A DNA stretch of 64,000 nucleotides from Brevundimonas vesicularis NBRC 12165 (GCF_001592205.1 NZ_BCWM01000009.1:1-64000), one strand, 5' to 3'; shown: positions 1 through 8,721, numbered from the stretch's first letter. Notes: generated by a model from the letters alone, not told the origin. Numbers and translations are program-made.

Positions 1-65
1 CAGTTGGTTAGAGTGCCGGCCTGTCACGCCGGAGGTCGCGGGTTCGAGCCCCGTCACTCGCGCCA
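1..65 (+). tRNA. tRNA-Asp (GUC), 5' end cut by window
   Basis: The window opens inside the D-arm of a tRNA. From there to the encoded CCA at 63-65 it is identical to the complete tRNA-Asp at 146-222, including the anticodon stem with GTC in the loop. The missing first part (about 12 bases) lies left of the window. It is the first of two tandem identical copies. Confidence 0.93.
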
Positions 66-92
66 CTCTTTCTAGAAATAGAAGAGTGGCGC
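60..92 (+). terminator. hairpin overlapping the tRNA-Asp 3' end
   Basis: There is a perfect 11-bp inverted repeat, GCGCCACTCTT (60-70) and AAGAGTGGCGC (82-92). The left arm includes the last two acceptor-stem/discriminator bases and the CCA of the tRNA. No long T-run follows. It may end transcription or guide 3' processing; that role is inference. Confidence 0.5.
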
Positions 93-145
93 ACACCGCC
101 TTCCCAAAAAGCTTTCGAAACAGCTCAAAAGTTTCGACCTGATAC

Positions 146-222
146 GCGGGTGTAGCTCAGTTGGTTAGAGTGCCGGCCTGTCACGCCGGAGGTCGCGGGT
201 TCGAGCCCCGTCACTCGCGCCA
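146..222 (+). tRNA. tRNA-Asp (GUC)
   Basis: A complete 77-base cloverleaf. The acceptor GCGGGTG (146-152) pairs with CACTCGC (212-218) through one G-U pair, the discriminator is G219, and CCA is encoded at 220-222. The anticodon loop reads CTGTCAC, giving anticodon GUC for aspartate. The T-loop is the standard GTTCGAG type. It is the second tandem copy and follows the first by about 80 bases. Confidence 0.97.
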
Positions 223-256
223 CTTCTTTTCAAGACATCGATAAAAGAAGTGGCGC
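217..256 (+). terminator. perfect 14-bp hairpin at the tRNA-Asp 3' end
   Basis: GCGCCACTTCTTTT (217-230) is exactly complementary to AAAAGAAGTGGCGC (243-256), with a 12-base loop. The left arm starts inside the tRNA acceptor stem and includes CCA. The outer eight bases of each arm are shared with the hairpin of the first copy but the inner part differs, so the structure is conserved while the sequence has drifted. Terminator or processing signal is inferred. Confidence 0.5.
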
Positions 257-306
257 GCTCCCGTTTTCGGAAACGCGCCATTCGAACGCGTCGGGACCCT
301 GGCCGC

Positions 307-1557
307 TCAGTGCAGCGGCAATGCAATATCCGGGTTCACGAACGCCGCTTCACCCGTCAGCTCGCCATAGACCACGCAGAGGTCTTCGAAGACGCGGTTC
401 CAGGCGAACTGGCTGACCGCCTTCTCGCGCGCCGCCCGACCGATCGCTTCGATGTCGCGCGTGAACAGGGCCTCGACCGCCTGGGCGTAATCGTCGGCGT
501 CCGCGCTGGCGGCCAGTTGCCCCACGCTTTCGTCGACGGTTTCGGCTACCCCGCCCGCGTTGACCCCGACGACGGGCCGGCCGCAGGCCATGGCCTCCAG
601 CACGATCAGCCCGAACGGCTCTTTATCATTGGCGTGAACGAAGGCGTCGCAGCTGGCGATGATCTTTGCGACTGCCTTGGGATCGCTTTCATAGGGCATG
701 GAGATGACGCGATCCTCTTCAGGCATCCCCGCGCCTGCGCCTACAAGAACCAGATGATAGGGCGCCCCCAGCTTCTGGACCGCCTCGATCAGCACATCGA
801 CGTTCTTTTCCTTGGCCGGACGACCGGCGAAGCACAGCAGCCGCGCGTCATCGCCCAGACCCAGCTGTTTCAGCAGCCACTGCCGATCACGACGTTCCGG
901 CCGGAAGGTGTCGATCTCCACGCCCAGAGGTCGAATGACGATGTTGTTCACACCGGCCTCTTCCAGGCGCCGTGCGATAAAGCGGCTGGGCGACACGACC
1001 CGATCAAACTGTGAAAACAGCTTCGCCCAGCGCTTCTCCACCGGCTTCTTGGCCCATTCGCCGAAATGCAACGCCGCCAGCCCGGCCGGATCAGAGTGGC
1101 AGAAGCCGACGACCGGGCATCCGACCCGCTGGCCGGCCTCCAAAGCCCCCTGCCCCGGCGTGTAAGGGTCGCCGGCCTCGATGATCGACGGCTTCATCGC
1201 CGCCACCCAGGCGCTCCAGCGCTTCACCGAGCTGGGCCAACGATAGCCGTCGCCGAACGGCAGCTTGGTCGCCCGCAGTTGCACGATGCCGTCGGCCCTC
1301 GCCTTGTGACGCGCGCCGGGCACGATCAGCGAGTGACTGACCCCCGGCCGATTGGCCTCGATCCACGCTTTCTTGGACAGGATATAGCGCTTCACCCCGC
1401 CTGAGCGCGGCGCATAGAGCATTGTGGTGTCCACCAGCCGGGGCCGCTCGTCCATCGCCGCCGCCTTCAGGGCCCGCAGCGTATCGGCGACTTCCACGTC
1501 CAACCCCGGAATCAGCCGGAGCTCGCTTTCCTGGACGTCGAGGTCTGTCATGCTCAT
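307..1557 (-). CDS. glycosyltransferase, GT4-like (GT-B fold)
   Basis: A 416-residue cytoplasmic glycosyltransferase of the GT1/GT4 group. The C-terminal half has the donor-binding pattern: a CFAGRPAKEKN segment opens the second Rossmann domain, and an EPFGLIVLEAMACGRPVV stretch carries the conserved EX7E motif that contacts the nucleotide sugar. The start is placed at the ATG at 1557 (MSMTDLD), because the longer in-frame extension to 1701 is arginine-rich and looks noncoding. A second ATG at 1551 is equally possible. Acceptor and sugar cannot be read from the sequence. It stands alone, between tRNA-Asp and an oppositely transcribed autotransporter, so a role in surface polysaccharide or glycolipid synthesis is only a guess. 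Confidence 0.85.
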   Translation of the reverse strand: MSMTDLDVQESELRLIPGLDVEVADTLRALKAAAMDERPRLVDTTMLYAPRSGGVKRYILSKKAWIEANRPGVSHSLIVPGARHKARADGIVQLRATKLPFGDGYRWPSSVKRWSAWVAAMKPSIIEAGDPYTPGQGALEAGQRVGCPVVGFCHSDPAGLAALHFGEWAKKPVEKRWAKLFSQFDRVVSPSRFIARRLEEAGVNNIVIRPLGVEIDTFRPERRDRQWLLKQLGLGDDARLLCFAGRPAKEKNVDVLIEAVQKLGAPYHLVLVGAGAGMPEEDRVISMPYESDPKAVAKIIASCDAFVHANDKEPFGLIVLEAMACGRPVVGVNAGGVAETVDESVGQLAASADADDYAQAVEALFTRDIEAIGRAAREKAVSQFAWNRVFEDLCVVYGELTGEAAFVNPDIALPLH

Positions 1558-1868
1558 GGAGTGTTCTCGCCTGGTCTGGGCTGTCGAACGCCGGAGGGGT
1601 TCGATGGATGCGTCCACGGGACGCGGCCTTTGGACCGTTCGACGCCCGTAAACCCGGGCGCGGCAAAGCTCAAGTGCGCGCCGTCGCGATTTCCTCCGCA
1701 TTCGGCCTATGAGGCATCGACGAGCGAACGCGGGTCGCCTTGCAGGATCGCCTAAGGACCACCACGGCCTTGCATTCGCCTCAAATTCGATAAACTTGGA
1801 ACGCTGGCGCGGACCCTGCTAAGGGGTCTCCCGTAACGTGACGCGTGACCACCAGGGGTTTCTACCGA
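1558..1868. other. divergent intergenic region
   Basis: This 311-base gap separates the leftward glycosyltransferase from the rightward autotransporter and must hold both promoters. Its right end (from about 1770) is less GC-rich than the rest. I found no repeat, RNA gene or convincing operator. Open frames on either strand here have an untypical residue composition and I do not call them. Confidence 0.5.
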
Positions 1869-4800
1869 ATGCGTATTTTGCTCGCGACCGCCGTGGCGAT
1901 CGCCCCCTTGATGGTCGCCACCGGATCCCAGGCCGAGATCGTCATCTCGAACGCCCGGACCACGCCCATCCAGACGTCCAATGCGACAGGCACGGCCGCC
2001 GACAACATCCGCATCGCCAGCGGCGGCAGCGTCGCCGTCGCCTCGGGCGCGGCGGTCACGCTCAACAGCAACAACACGGTCGATCTGGACAGCGGCGGCT
2101 CCATCACGATGGACAAGTCGGCCGACGGCTCGACGGGTCTTCTGGTCAACGGCGGCAACAACGGCTCGGTGATCGTCGGCGGCTCCATCACCGTCAACGA
2201 CACGCTGGAAGCTGCGGACATCAAGGACACCGACGGCGACGGCGACCTGGACGGTCCGTTCGCCACCGGAACCGGCCGCTACGGCGTGCGGGTCACCGGC
2301 GCATCGCCCTTCACCGGCAACATCCTGGTCGAGGGTACCGGCGCGATCGCGGTCGAGGGCAACAACTCCTACGGCCTGTCCGTCGAATCCGCCCTGAACG
2401 GCAAGCTTCAGAGCCTGGGAACGGTCCGTGTGACCGGTAACGACAGCGCCGCCATCCGCACAACGGGACCGATTTCCGGCAATGTCGATCTTGCCGGCTC
2501 CATCTCGGCGCTGGGAGCCAATGCAACGGGCGTGTCGATCGAAGGCGATGTCGGCGGTGCGCTTAAGATTCACTCTACGGTCGTGGCGACAGGTTATCGA
2601 TACACCACGCCTCCGCCCGCACGTCCGACAACCGGCACGTTCGACAATGCCGCAACGCTGTTCCTCGACGAACTCGACGCGGACGATCTGCTGCAGGGCG
2701 GCCCCGCCGTACGCGTTGGTGCCAACGTCGCTGGCGGGGTCTTATTTGATAAGGCCCTTGCTTATTCCGAGGCCGGCATCGAGGGCGACGACGACAAGGA
2801 CGGCGTCAAAAACGGCGACGAGGACGATGATGGCGACGGCGTCAAGAACCGCGACGACACCGATCGCGACGGCAACGGCATTCCCGACGCCAGCCAGACG
2901 ACGGCCTCCATCACATCGCTGGGCGGCGCGCCTGCACTGTTGATTGGTTCCACCTCCAACTCCGTCACGTTAGGCGCGGTTGGGACCGGCGACGTGGCCT
3001 ATGGATTGATTAACCGCGGCACAATCACAGGGTCGGGTCTATATTCCGGCGTGGAAGCGCGTGCGGTTCAGCTGGGAGTAACCGGCGGCCAAGCAGTCAG
3101 TATAGTTGGCGGCGTTCGCAACGAAGGCGGGATTACTTCCACTGCGGTGGACGCCAACGCCACGAGCCTCTGGGTCGGCTCCGGCGTCACCACGCCGATG
3201 ATCAGTAACGCCAGCAACATCCAAGCGATTTCCTCCGGCAAGGGCGCGGAAGTCTCGACTGGTATTCTCATTGGGGCCGGTGCGAACGTTGGGTCTCTAA
3301 CGAACACGGGCAACATCGTCGCCTCTTACACCGGAAACCATGGCTCGGCGGTAGCTATCCGGGATCAGTCCGGTTCGCTGACCCAGTTGAGCAATGCGGG
3401 CTCGATCGTTGGCTCATTTGTCCCGAATAGCAACGACACGACTGCAGTTGACGGAACAGCAATCGCGATTGACCTGTCCGCGAATACAACCGGCGCCACT
3501 CTGCGTCAGTACGGCGTTCTGGCGCCAGCTGGCAGCACGGCGACCGACACTGACAAGGACGGTGTGCCGGACAGCAACGAACCTGCCATCGTGGGCGCGA
3601 TCAAGTTTGGCTCAGGTGCCGACACGTTCAACATCGAAAACGGTGTTGTGTCCGGTGATATCGATTTTGGCTCAGGTGCGGACCGACTGAGCATCAGCGG
3701 TGGCGCCGTCGTTTCCGGCGCAATCAAGAACGACGACGGTCTGCTTGATATCAACGTGTCGAAAGGCACCCTGAATGCGACCCAAACCGGTGCGACGGCG
3801 ATTTCGAGCCTCAACATCGGCTCGGAAGGGACGCTCCTGGTCAATCTCGATCCGGCCAACGACCGTGCCGGCGGCTTCAACGTCAGCGGCAATGCGACCC
3901 TGGCGACAGGCTCGACCTTGGGCGTACGCTTCGCTTCGCTGATCGACGGACCTGAGCGGTTCAACGTCATCACCGCCGGCACGTTGAGCGCCGGTCAGAT
4001 CAACCAGACCCTGCTATCCGACAACTCGCCCTATCTCTACGTCGTCGAAGGCGGCGTCGCCGGCAACACCGTCTATGTCGACGCCCGTCGCCGCACCGCT
4101 TCCGAGGCCGGGCTGATCCCGGTCGAGGCGTCCGCCTACGACGCCGTCTATGGCGCGCTGGGATCGAATGAGGCGCTGCGCAACCTGTTCCTGTCGCAAA
4201 CGTCGCGCGACGGCTTCATCGACGCCTACGAGCAAATGCTGCCCGACCACTCCGGCGGGCCGCTGATGTCGCTTTCGGCCGGCGTGGACGCGGTCACCCG
4301 CGCGCTGACCGGACGAAACGCTGCCGCTGCGCCAGGTGAAACCAGCGCCTGGGTCCAGGAGATCAACTTCTACGCCGACAAGGACAAGACCGACTCCTAC
4401 GGCTTCCGGTCCGAAGGCTTCGGCGTCGCCGGCGGCGTCGAAAAGGGCACCAGCCTGGGCGCCGTCGGCATCTCGGCCGCGTTTACCTCGTCCGACATCA
4501 AGGACCCCGAGGCCGAGGCCGAAGAGGTCCTGTCGGCCAACCTGCTGGAGCTGGGCCTCTACTGGCGCGCTCAGGGCCAGTACTGGACGACCTGGGCCCG
4601 TGCGGCCGGCGGCTATGCCTCCTTCAGCGCCGATCGCTCGCTGGTCGCCACGGGCGTCTATCTGAACAACAAGTCCGACTGGCACGGCTGGACGGCGGCG
4701 GTCGCCGGCGGCGCCTCCTACGAGCGTAACTTCGGCCGCCTGAACATCCGCCCCGAAATCTATGGCGAGTATTTCAGCCTGTCGGAGGGCTCGCGCAGCG

Positions 4801-5162
4801 AGAAGGGCGGCGGCGACGGCTTCGATCTCGACATCAATTCGCGCGACAGCCACATCTTCTCGGCGGTGGCGGCGATGAACGTCGGCTATGGCTTTGGCCG
4901 CAACGGCTGGATCCGTCCGGAACTGCGCGTCGGCTATCGTCAGAACATCTCGGTGGACGCCGGCGAAACCATCGCCCGCTTCGCCAGCGGCGGCCCAGAC
5001 TTCATCCTGTCGCCGGACGCCATCGAAGGCGGCGGGCCGATCCTGGGCTTCCGCCTGAACTTCGGCAACGAATTGGGCATGCTGTCGCTGACCGGCGACG
5101 CCGAGCTGCTGGAAGACTACGTCCGCTACTCGCTGCTGCTGCGGGCCAGCTTCCGCTTCTGA
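1869..5162 (+). CDS. autotransporter with Ca-type repeats in the passenger
   Basis: A type V secreted outer-membrane protein of about 1097 residues. A signal peptide (MRILLATAVAIAPLMVATGSQA) is followed by a Gly/Ser/Asn-rich passenger of beta-helix style repeats. From about residue 824 there is a C-terminal autotransporter beta-barrel, ending in the sequence RASFRF with terminal Phe as in outer-membrane barrels. Thrombospondin type 3-like acidic repeats (DTDGDGDLDG near residue 119, a long D/K/G run near 307-340, DTDKDGVPDS near 560) suggest calcium binding. I chose ATG 1869 because AGGGG precedes it at a usable distance. A GTG at 1845 would add eight residues. The passenger core (about 2700-3560) is less GC-rich and uses rarer codons than the barrel, as expected for a recombining surface domain. 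Adhesion is likely but unproven. Confidence 0.88.
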   Translation: MRILLATAVAIAPLMVATGSQAEIVISNARTTPIQTSNATGTAADNIRIASGGSVAVASGAAVTLNSNNTVDLDSGGSITMDKSADGSTGLLVNGGNNGSVIVGGSITVNDTLEAADIKDTDGDGDLDGPFATGTGRYGVRVTGASPFTGNILVEGTGAIAVEGNNSYGLSVESALNGKLQSLGTVRVTGNDSAAIRTTGPISGNVDLAGSISALGANATGVSIEGDVGGALKIHSTVVATGYRYTTPPPARPTTGTFDNAATLFLDELDADDLLQGGPAVRVGANVAGGVLFDKALAYSEAGIEGDDDKDGVKNGDEDDDGDGVKNRDDTDRDGNGIPDASQTTASITSLGGAPALLIGSTSNSVTLGAVGTGDVAYGLINRGTITGSGLYSGVEARAVQLGVTGGQAVSIVGGVRNEGGITSTAVDANATSLWVGSGVTTPMISNASNIQAISSGKGAEVSTGILIGAGANVGSLTNTGNIVASYTGNHGSAVAIRDQSGSLTQLSNAGSIVGSFVPNSNDTTAVDGTAIAIDLSANTTGATLRQYGVLAPAGSTATDTDKDGVPDSNEPAIVGAIKFGSGADTFNIENGVVSGDIDFGSGADRLSISGGAVVSGAIKNDDGLLDINVSKGTLNATQTGATAISSLNIGSEGTLLVNLDPANDRAGGFNVSGNATLATGSTLGVRFASLIDGPERFNVITAGTLSAGQINQTLLSDNSPYLYVVEGGVAGNTVYVDARRRTASEAGLIPVEASAYDAVYGALGSNEALRNLFLSQTSRDGFIDAYEQMLPDHSGGPLMSLSAGVDAVTRALTGRNAAAAPGETSAWVQEINFYADKDKTDSYGFRSEGFGVAGGVEKGTSLGAVGISAAFTSSDIKDPEAEAEEVLSANLLELGLYWRAQGQYWTTWARAAGGYASFSADRSLVATGVYLNNKSDWHGWTAAVAGGASYERNFGRLNIRPEIYGEYFSLSEGSRSEKGGGDGFDLDINSRDSHIFSAVAAMNVGYGFGRNGWIRPELRVGYRQNISVDAGETIARFASGGPDFILSPDAIEGGGPILGFRLNFGNELGMLSLTGDAELLEDYVRYSLLLRASFRF

Positions 5163-5185
5163 TCGCAGCCCGATCCAAACAAACG

Positions 5186-5217
5186 AAAGGCCGCCGGAGC
5201 GATCCGGCGGCCTTTTT
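5186..5217 (+). terminator. rho-independent terminator of the autotransporter
   Basis: A 13-bp stem, AAAGGCCGCCGGA (5186-5198) with TCCGGCGGCCTTT (5203-5215), has a four-base loop and a run of five T. The last T abuts the 3' end of the oppositely oriented tRNA-Val. Confidence 0.85.
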
Positions 5218-5293
5218 GGTAGGCGGCGACGGGTTCGAACCGCCGACCCTCTCGGTGTAAACGAGATGCTCTGACCAGCTGAGCTAGCCGCCC
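5217..5293 (-). tRNA. tRNA-Val (UAC)
   Basis: On the minus strand the acceptor GGGCGGC pairs with GCCGCCT (one G-U pair). The discriminator is A and CCA is encoded (complement of 5217-5219). The anticodon loop TTTACAC gives UAC for valine. The T-stem/loop contains GTTCGAA. Its 3' end shares bases with the T-run of the convergent terminator. Confidence 0.96.
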
Positions 5294-5328
5294 CCAAAGG
5301 GCAGAGACGGGCTTATGCCCGTCGCGCC

Positions 5329-5604
5329 TCAACCGTTCAAGGCGCTTTTCAAACCTTCGCCTGGGCGAAAGCGCGCGGTGCGCGAGGCCGGGCGTGCGAC
5401 CGCCGCGCCGGTCTGCGGATTGCGCGCGACGCCCGCCTTGCGGTCCACGGCGACAAAACTGCCGAAGCCGATCAGCTTCACGTCCGCACCCCGCGTCAGC
5501 GACTCGGTCACGCCGTCGGTAAAAGCCTCCAACGCCGTCTTGGCCTGGTCGCGGCTGATGTTCGCCGCGCTGGCCATCCGGCCGATCAATTCCGCCTTGG
5601 TCAT
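5329..5604 (-). CDS. HU family DNA-binding protein
   Basis: A 91-residue histone-like protein, the usual HU size. It opens MTKAELIGRMA, the typical N-terminal helix, and has the FGSF turn followed by a basic arm (RKAGVARNPQTG) that wraps into the DNA minor groove. The start at 5604 is supported by a strong GGAGGGGG ribosome site. It lies directly downstream of lon on the same strand but behind a strong terminator, so it probably has its own promoter. The lon-hup neighbourhood is common in proteobacteria. HU alpha/beta versus IHF cannot be fixed by eye, but the arm and length favour HU. Confidence 0.9.
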   Translation of the reverse strand: MTKAELIGRMASAANISRDQAKTALEAFTDGVTESLTRGADVKLIGFGSFVAVDRKAGVARNPQTGAAVARPASRTARFRPGEGLKSALNG

Positions 5605-5649
5605 CCGTCCCCCTCCAGAACGAATCACTAAAGGACAGATCGGCGGTTG

Positions 5650-5692
5650 CGTCAAAAACGAAAACGCCGCCGGTGGGGTCACCGGCGGCGTT
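5650..5692 (-). terminator. rho-independent terminator of lon
   Basis: A 13-bp perfect stem: AACGCCGCCGGTG (5663-5675) and CACCGGCGGCGTT (5680-5692). Read leftward, it is followed by TTTTCGTTTTTG, a good U-rich tail. It lies just behind the lon stop at 5710. Confidence 0.85.
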
Positions 5693-5709
5693 CGCTGTTC
5701 AACTCGGCG

Positions 5710-8106
5710 TTAGTGGCTGACCGCCGCCGCCGGCCCTTCCGGAGCCGCGACCGGGGCCGGCAGGGGTTCGGCCGCCTCGTCCCACTCCACCGGCGTCAGG
5801 GTGCCGACAAGCGCCCACTTCAGCGCCTCGTCCGCCGTGGAGATCGGCACGATCTCCAGCGCCGACTTCACATTGTCCGGCACGTCAGCGAGATCCTTCT
5901 CGTTCTCCTGCGGGATCAGCACCGTCTTGACGCCGGAGCGCAGAGCCGCAAGCAGCTTCTCCTTCAGACCGCCGATGGCGGTGACCCGGCCGCGCAAAGT
6001 GATCTCGCCGGTCATGGCGATATCCTTACGGATCGGGATGCCGGTCAGAACCGAAACCATCGCCACGGTCATGGCCACGCCGGCGGACGGGCCGTCCTTG
6101 GGCGTAGCGCCGTCCGGCACGTGGACGTGGATGTCGGTCTTCTCGAACACCGGCGGCTTGACGCCGAAGGCCAGGGCCCGCGAGCGAACGTAGGACGCCG
6201 CAGCCGAGATCGACTCCTTCATCACGTCCTTCAGATTGCCGGTCACGGTCATGCGCCCGCGGCCCGGCATCTTGATCGCCTCGATGGTCAGAATGTCGCC
6301 GCCGAACTCAGTCCAGGCCAGACCCGTAACGATGCCGACCTGATCCTCCTCGTCCGTCTCGCCGTAGCGGAACTTCTTCACGCCCGCATAGTCGGCCAGC
6401 TTGGCCTCATCGACCGTGATCGACTTGGCGCCCGTCTTGGCCATCTCGCGCACGGCCTTGCGGGCCAGACCGCCCAGAGCGCGTTCCAGCGAACGGACCC
6501 CGGCCTCGCGAGTGTAATAGCGGATCAGCTCGCGGATCGTGTCTTCCGGCACGATCAGCTCGCCGTCCTTCAGACCGTGGTCCGCCAACTGCTTGGGCAG
6601 GACGTGGCGCTTGGCGATCTCGACCTTCTCATCCTCAGTGTAGCCCGACACCCGAATGATCTCCATCCGGTCCATCAGCGGCTGCGGCATGTTCAGGCTG
6701 TTCGCGGTCGTCACGAACATCACCTGGGACAGGTCGTAGTCCACTTCCAAATAGTGGTCGCCGAAGGTCGAGTTCTGGGCCGGGTCCAACACCTCCAGCA
6801 GGGCCGACGACGGATCGCCGCGCCAGTCAGATCCCAGCTTGTCGATCTCGTCCAGCAGGACGAAGGCGTTGGTGGTCTTGGCCTTCTTCATCGACTGGAT
6901 GATCTTGCCAGGCATTGAGCCGATATAGGTCCGCCGGTGACCTCGGATCTCGCTCTCGTCGCGCACGCCGCCCAGCGACATGCGGACGTATTCACGCCCT
7001 GTCGCCTTGGCGATGGACTTGGCCAGCGAGGTCTTGCCGACACCGGGAGGGCCGACCAGGCACAGGATCGGCCCTTTCAGGCTGCCGGTGCGGGCCTGGA
7101 CCGCCAGATACTCGATGATCCGTTCCTTGACCTTTTCCAAGCCGAAGTGATCCTCTTCCAGGATGTCCTCGGCCTTGGCCAAGTCGATCGGCTTCTGCTT
7201 GGCCTTGCCCCACGGCACGGACAGCAGCCAGTCGAGATAGTTGCGCACGACCGTCGATTCCGCCGACATCGGCGACATATTCCGCAGTTTCTTGACCTCG
7301 GCCTCGGCCTTGGTGCGCGCCTCCTTGGACAGGCGCGTCTTACGGATGCGCTTCTCCAGATCCATGATCTCGTCGCGCGCGTCATCGGTCTCGCCCAGCT
7401 CGCGCTGGATCGCCTTCATCTGCTCGTTCAGATAATATTCGCGCTGGGTCTTTTCCATCTGGCGCTTCACGCGCGAGCGGATCTTCTTCTCGACCTGAAG
7501 GACCGAGATCTCGCCCTCCATCAGCCCATAGACCTTCTCTAGCCGCTTGGGCACGTCGAAGCTTTCCAGCAGACCCTGCTTGTCGGCGATCTTGACCGAC
7601 AGATGGGCCGCGACCGAGTCGGCCAGCTTGGAGGCGTCGGTGATCTGGGGGATGGAGCTGAGGGCCTCGGGCGGAACCTTCTTGTTCAGCTTCACATAGT
7701 TTTCGAACTGTTCGACCACGGCGCGCAGCATGGCCTCGGCCTGCGAGGCGTCGCCGGCTTCGTCTTCGATCTCGACGGCCTCAGCCTCGAAATACTCCTC
7801 ACGGTCGGTGAAGCGGGTCAGGCGCGCGCGGCCCTTGCCCTCGACCAGCACCTTCACCGTGCCGTCGGGCAGTTTCAGAAGCTGCAGCACCGAGGCCAGC
7901 ACGCCGATGGGATAGATGGCGTCCGGCGACGGATCGTCGTCGACGCTGTTCTTCTGAGTCGCCAGCAGGATCTGCTTTTCGCCCTTCATGATCTCGTCCA
8001 GCGCCTTCACCGACTTCTCGCGTCCGACGAAGAGCGGCACGACCATGTGCGGGAAGACGACGATGTCTCTCAGCGGCAGGACGGGCAGGATTTTTGGTTC
8101 AGTCAT
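5710..8106 (-). CDS. lon: ATP-dependent endopeptidase La (Lon)
   Basis: Lon degrades misfolded and selected regulatory proteins in the cytoplasm. At 798 residues it matches the LonA family. It begins EPKILPVLPLRDIVVFP, the LAN substrate-binding domain, followed by a long helical linker. An AAA+ module has Walker A GPPGVGKT near residue 351. The protease domain carries the catalytic serine in PKDGPSAG (Ser674) and the partner lysine in GGLKEKLLA (about 717). ATG 8106 has AGGAG at good spacing; the frame runs open further upstream, but that part is not Lon-like. The C-terminal tail is Ala/Pro-rich. A sigma-32-like promoter lies about 110 bases upstream. Confidence 0.98.
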   Translation of the reverse strand: MTEPKILPVLPLRDIVVFPHMVVPLFVGREKSVKALDEIMKGEKQILLATQKNSVDDDPSPDAIYPIGVLASVLQLLKLPDGTVKVLVEGKGRARLTRFTDREEYFEAEAVEIEDEAGDASQAEAMLRAVVEQFENYVKLNKKVPPEALSSIPQITDASKLADSVAAHLSVKIADKQGLLESFDVPKRLEKVYGLMEGEISVLQVEKKIRSRVKRQMEKTQREYYLNEQMKAIQRELGETDDARDEIMDLEKRIRKTRLSKEARTKAEAEVKKLRNMSPMSAESTVVRNYLDWLLSVPWGKAKQKPIDLAKAEDILEEDHFGLEKVKERIIEYLAVQARTGSLKGPILCLVGPPGVGKTSLAKSIAKATGREYVRMSLGGVRDESEIRGHRRTYIGSMPGKIIQSMKKAKTTNAFVLLDEIDKLGSDWRGDPSSALLEVLDPAQNSTFGDHYLEVDYDLSQVMFVTTANSLNMPQPLMDRMEIIRVSGYTEDEKVEIAKRHVLPKQLADHGLKDGELIVPEDTIRELIRYYTREAGVRSLERALGGLARKAVREMAKTGAKSITVDEAKLADYAGVKKFRYGETDEEDQVGIVTGLAWTEFGGDILTIEAIKMPGRGRMTVTGNLKDVMKESISAAASYVRSRALAFGVKPPVFEKTDIHVHVPDGATPKDGPSAGVAMTVAMVSVLTGIPIRKDIAMTGEITLRGRVTAIGGLKEKLLAALRSGVKTVLIPQENEKDLADVPDNVKSALEIVPISTADEALKWALVGTLTPVEWDEAAEPLPAPVAAPEGPAAAVSH

Positions 8107-8217
8107 GATGCGTACTCCTGGGCCATTGATCATCTCCGGCCCGCCGCCAAGGTCCGCCGGGCAAGAGGCCCGACCGGCGCATGACGGCCCGTCGATTCCG
8201 ACGGCGTTCGGATGAGT

Positions 8218-8245
8218 ATGTGGTTTGAAAGACCCGCGGTTCAAG
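8218..8245 (-). promoter_or_regulatory. sigma-32 (RpoH)-like promoter of lon
   Basis: Reading leftward, CTTGAA (8245-8240) is followed after 16 bases by CCACAT (8223-8218). This resembles the heat-shock consensus CTTGAA / CCCCAT in order and spacing, and lon is a classic RpoH target. The assignment rests on two short boxes only. Confidence 0.45.
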
Positions 8246-8386
8246 CGTGACCGCGGAACGGCCCACATCTGTGTGGCGGTAAGGCCGCCGATCGCGCCGC
8301 TTTAGGTCCGCATTACGCCCGGCGACGCTTTCGACATGGCCGCTTTACGGGGATCGGGCGTCTTCTGCGGATCCAAGGAGATGACC

Positions 8387-8515
8387 ATGAGCCGTTCGCA
8401 CCTGTTGGCCGAGACACTGAAACGTCCAGCCCCAGCGCCGACAACCCTTCAGATGGCGATGACCTTCATCGGCGCCCTGTTCGGCGCCCCGATCCGCAAG
8501 GGCCGCGCGCGATGA
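8387..8515 (+). CDS. small protein, unknown (first of a three-gene micro-operon)
   Basis: A 42-residue basic protein: MSRSHLLAETLKR, a Pro/Ala linker, a short hydrophobic stretch (MAMTFIGALFGAP) and a basic end (IRKGRAR). AAGGAG ends six bases before the ATG at 8387. The stop overlaps the start of the next gene as ATGA. The hydrophobic segment of about 13 residues is too short for a standard membrane helix, but it could be an amphipathic membrane anchor. I do not recognise a family. Evidence that it is translated: good ribosome site, coupled overlap, and GC-rich codons like the neighbours. Confidence 0.55.
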   Translation: MSRSHLLAETLKRPAPAPTTLQMAMTFIGALFGAPIRKGRAR

Positions 8516-8721
8516 TGCAGGGCCACATCGAGGGCGGCGTGACGCGCGCCGCCCCTCCCCGACGCTATCGGGTCGTGCCTCGCGCCAGCGGTTGGGCCGT
8601 GGCGGTCAACAACGCCTGCACCCGCCCCCTGCCTGATCGCATCTCGGCCGAACGCCTCGCCGCCCGACTTCAGGCCGAGGCCGACCGCCTGAACCGCGAC
8701 CAACATCGCCTCACACAATGA
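8512..8721 (+). CDS. small protein, unknown (second of the micro-operon)
   Basis: A 69-residue protein starting at ATG 8512 or 8515, overlapping the previous gene by ATGA and overlapping the next by ATGA. Its middle reads YRVVPRASGWAVAVNN, a short beta-hairpin look, followed by an Ala/Glu/Arg-rich helix (ISAERLAARLQAEADRL). This beta-beta-helix plan resembles small DUF2188-like proteins, and also the next gene product, but I cannot assign a family by eye. No signal peptide or membrane segment is visible. Translational coupling suggests the three products act together. Confidence 0.6.
   Translation: MMQGHIEGGVTRAAPPRRYRVVPRASGWAVAVNNACTRPLPDRISAERLAARLQAEADRLNRDQHRLTQ

Noticed and set aside
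4014..5297. A 427-codon open frame on the minus strand opposite the autotransporter barrel
   Set aside because: It is a GC-rich shadow: residue composition is Ala/Gly/Arg/Val-heavy without any motif, and it runs through the terminator and tRNA-Val.
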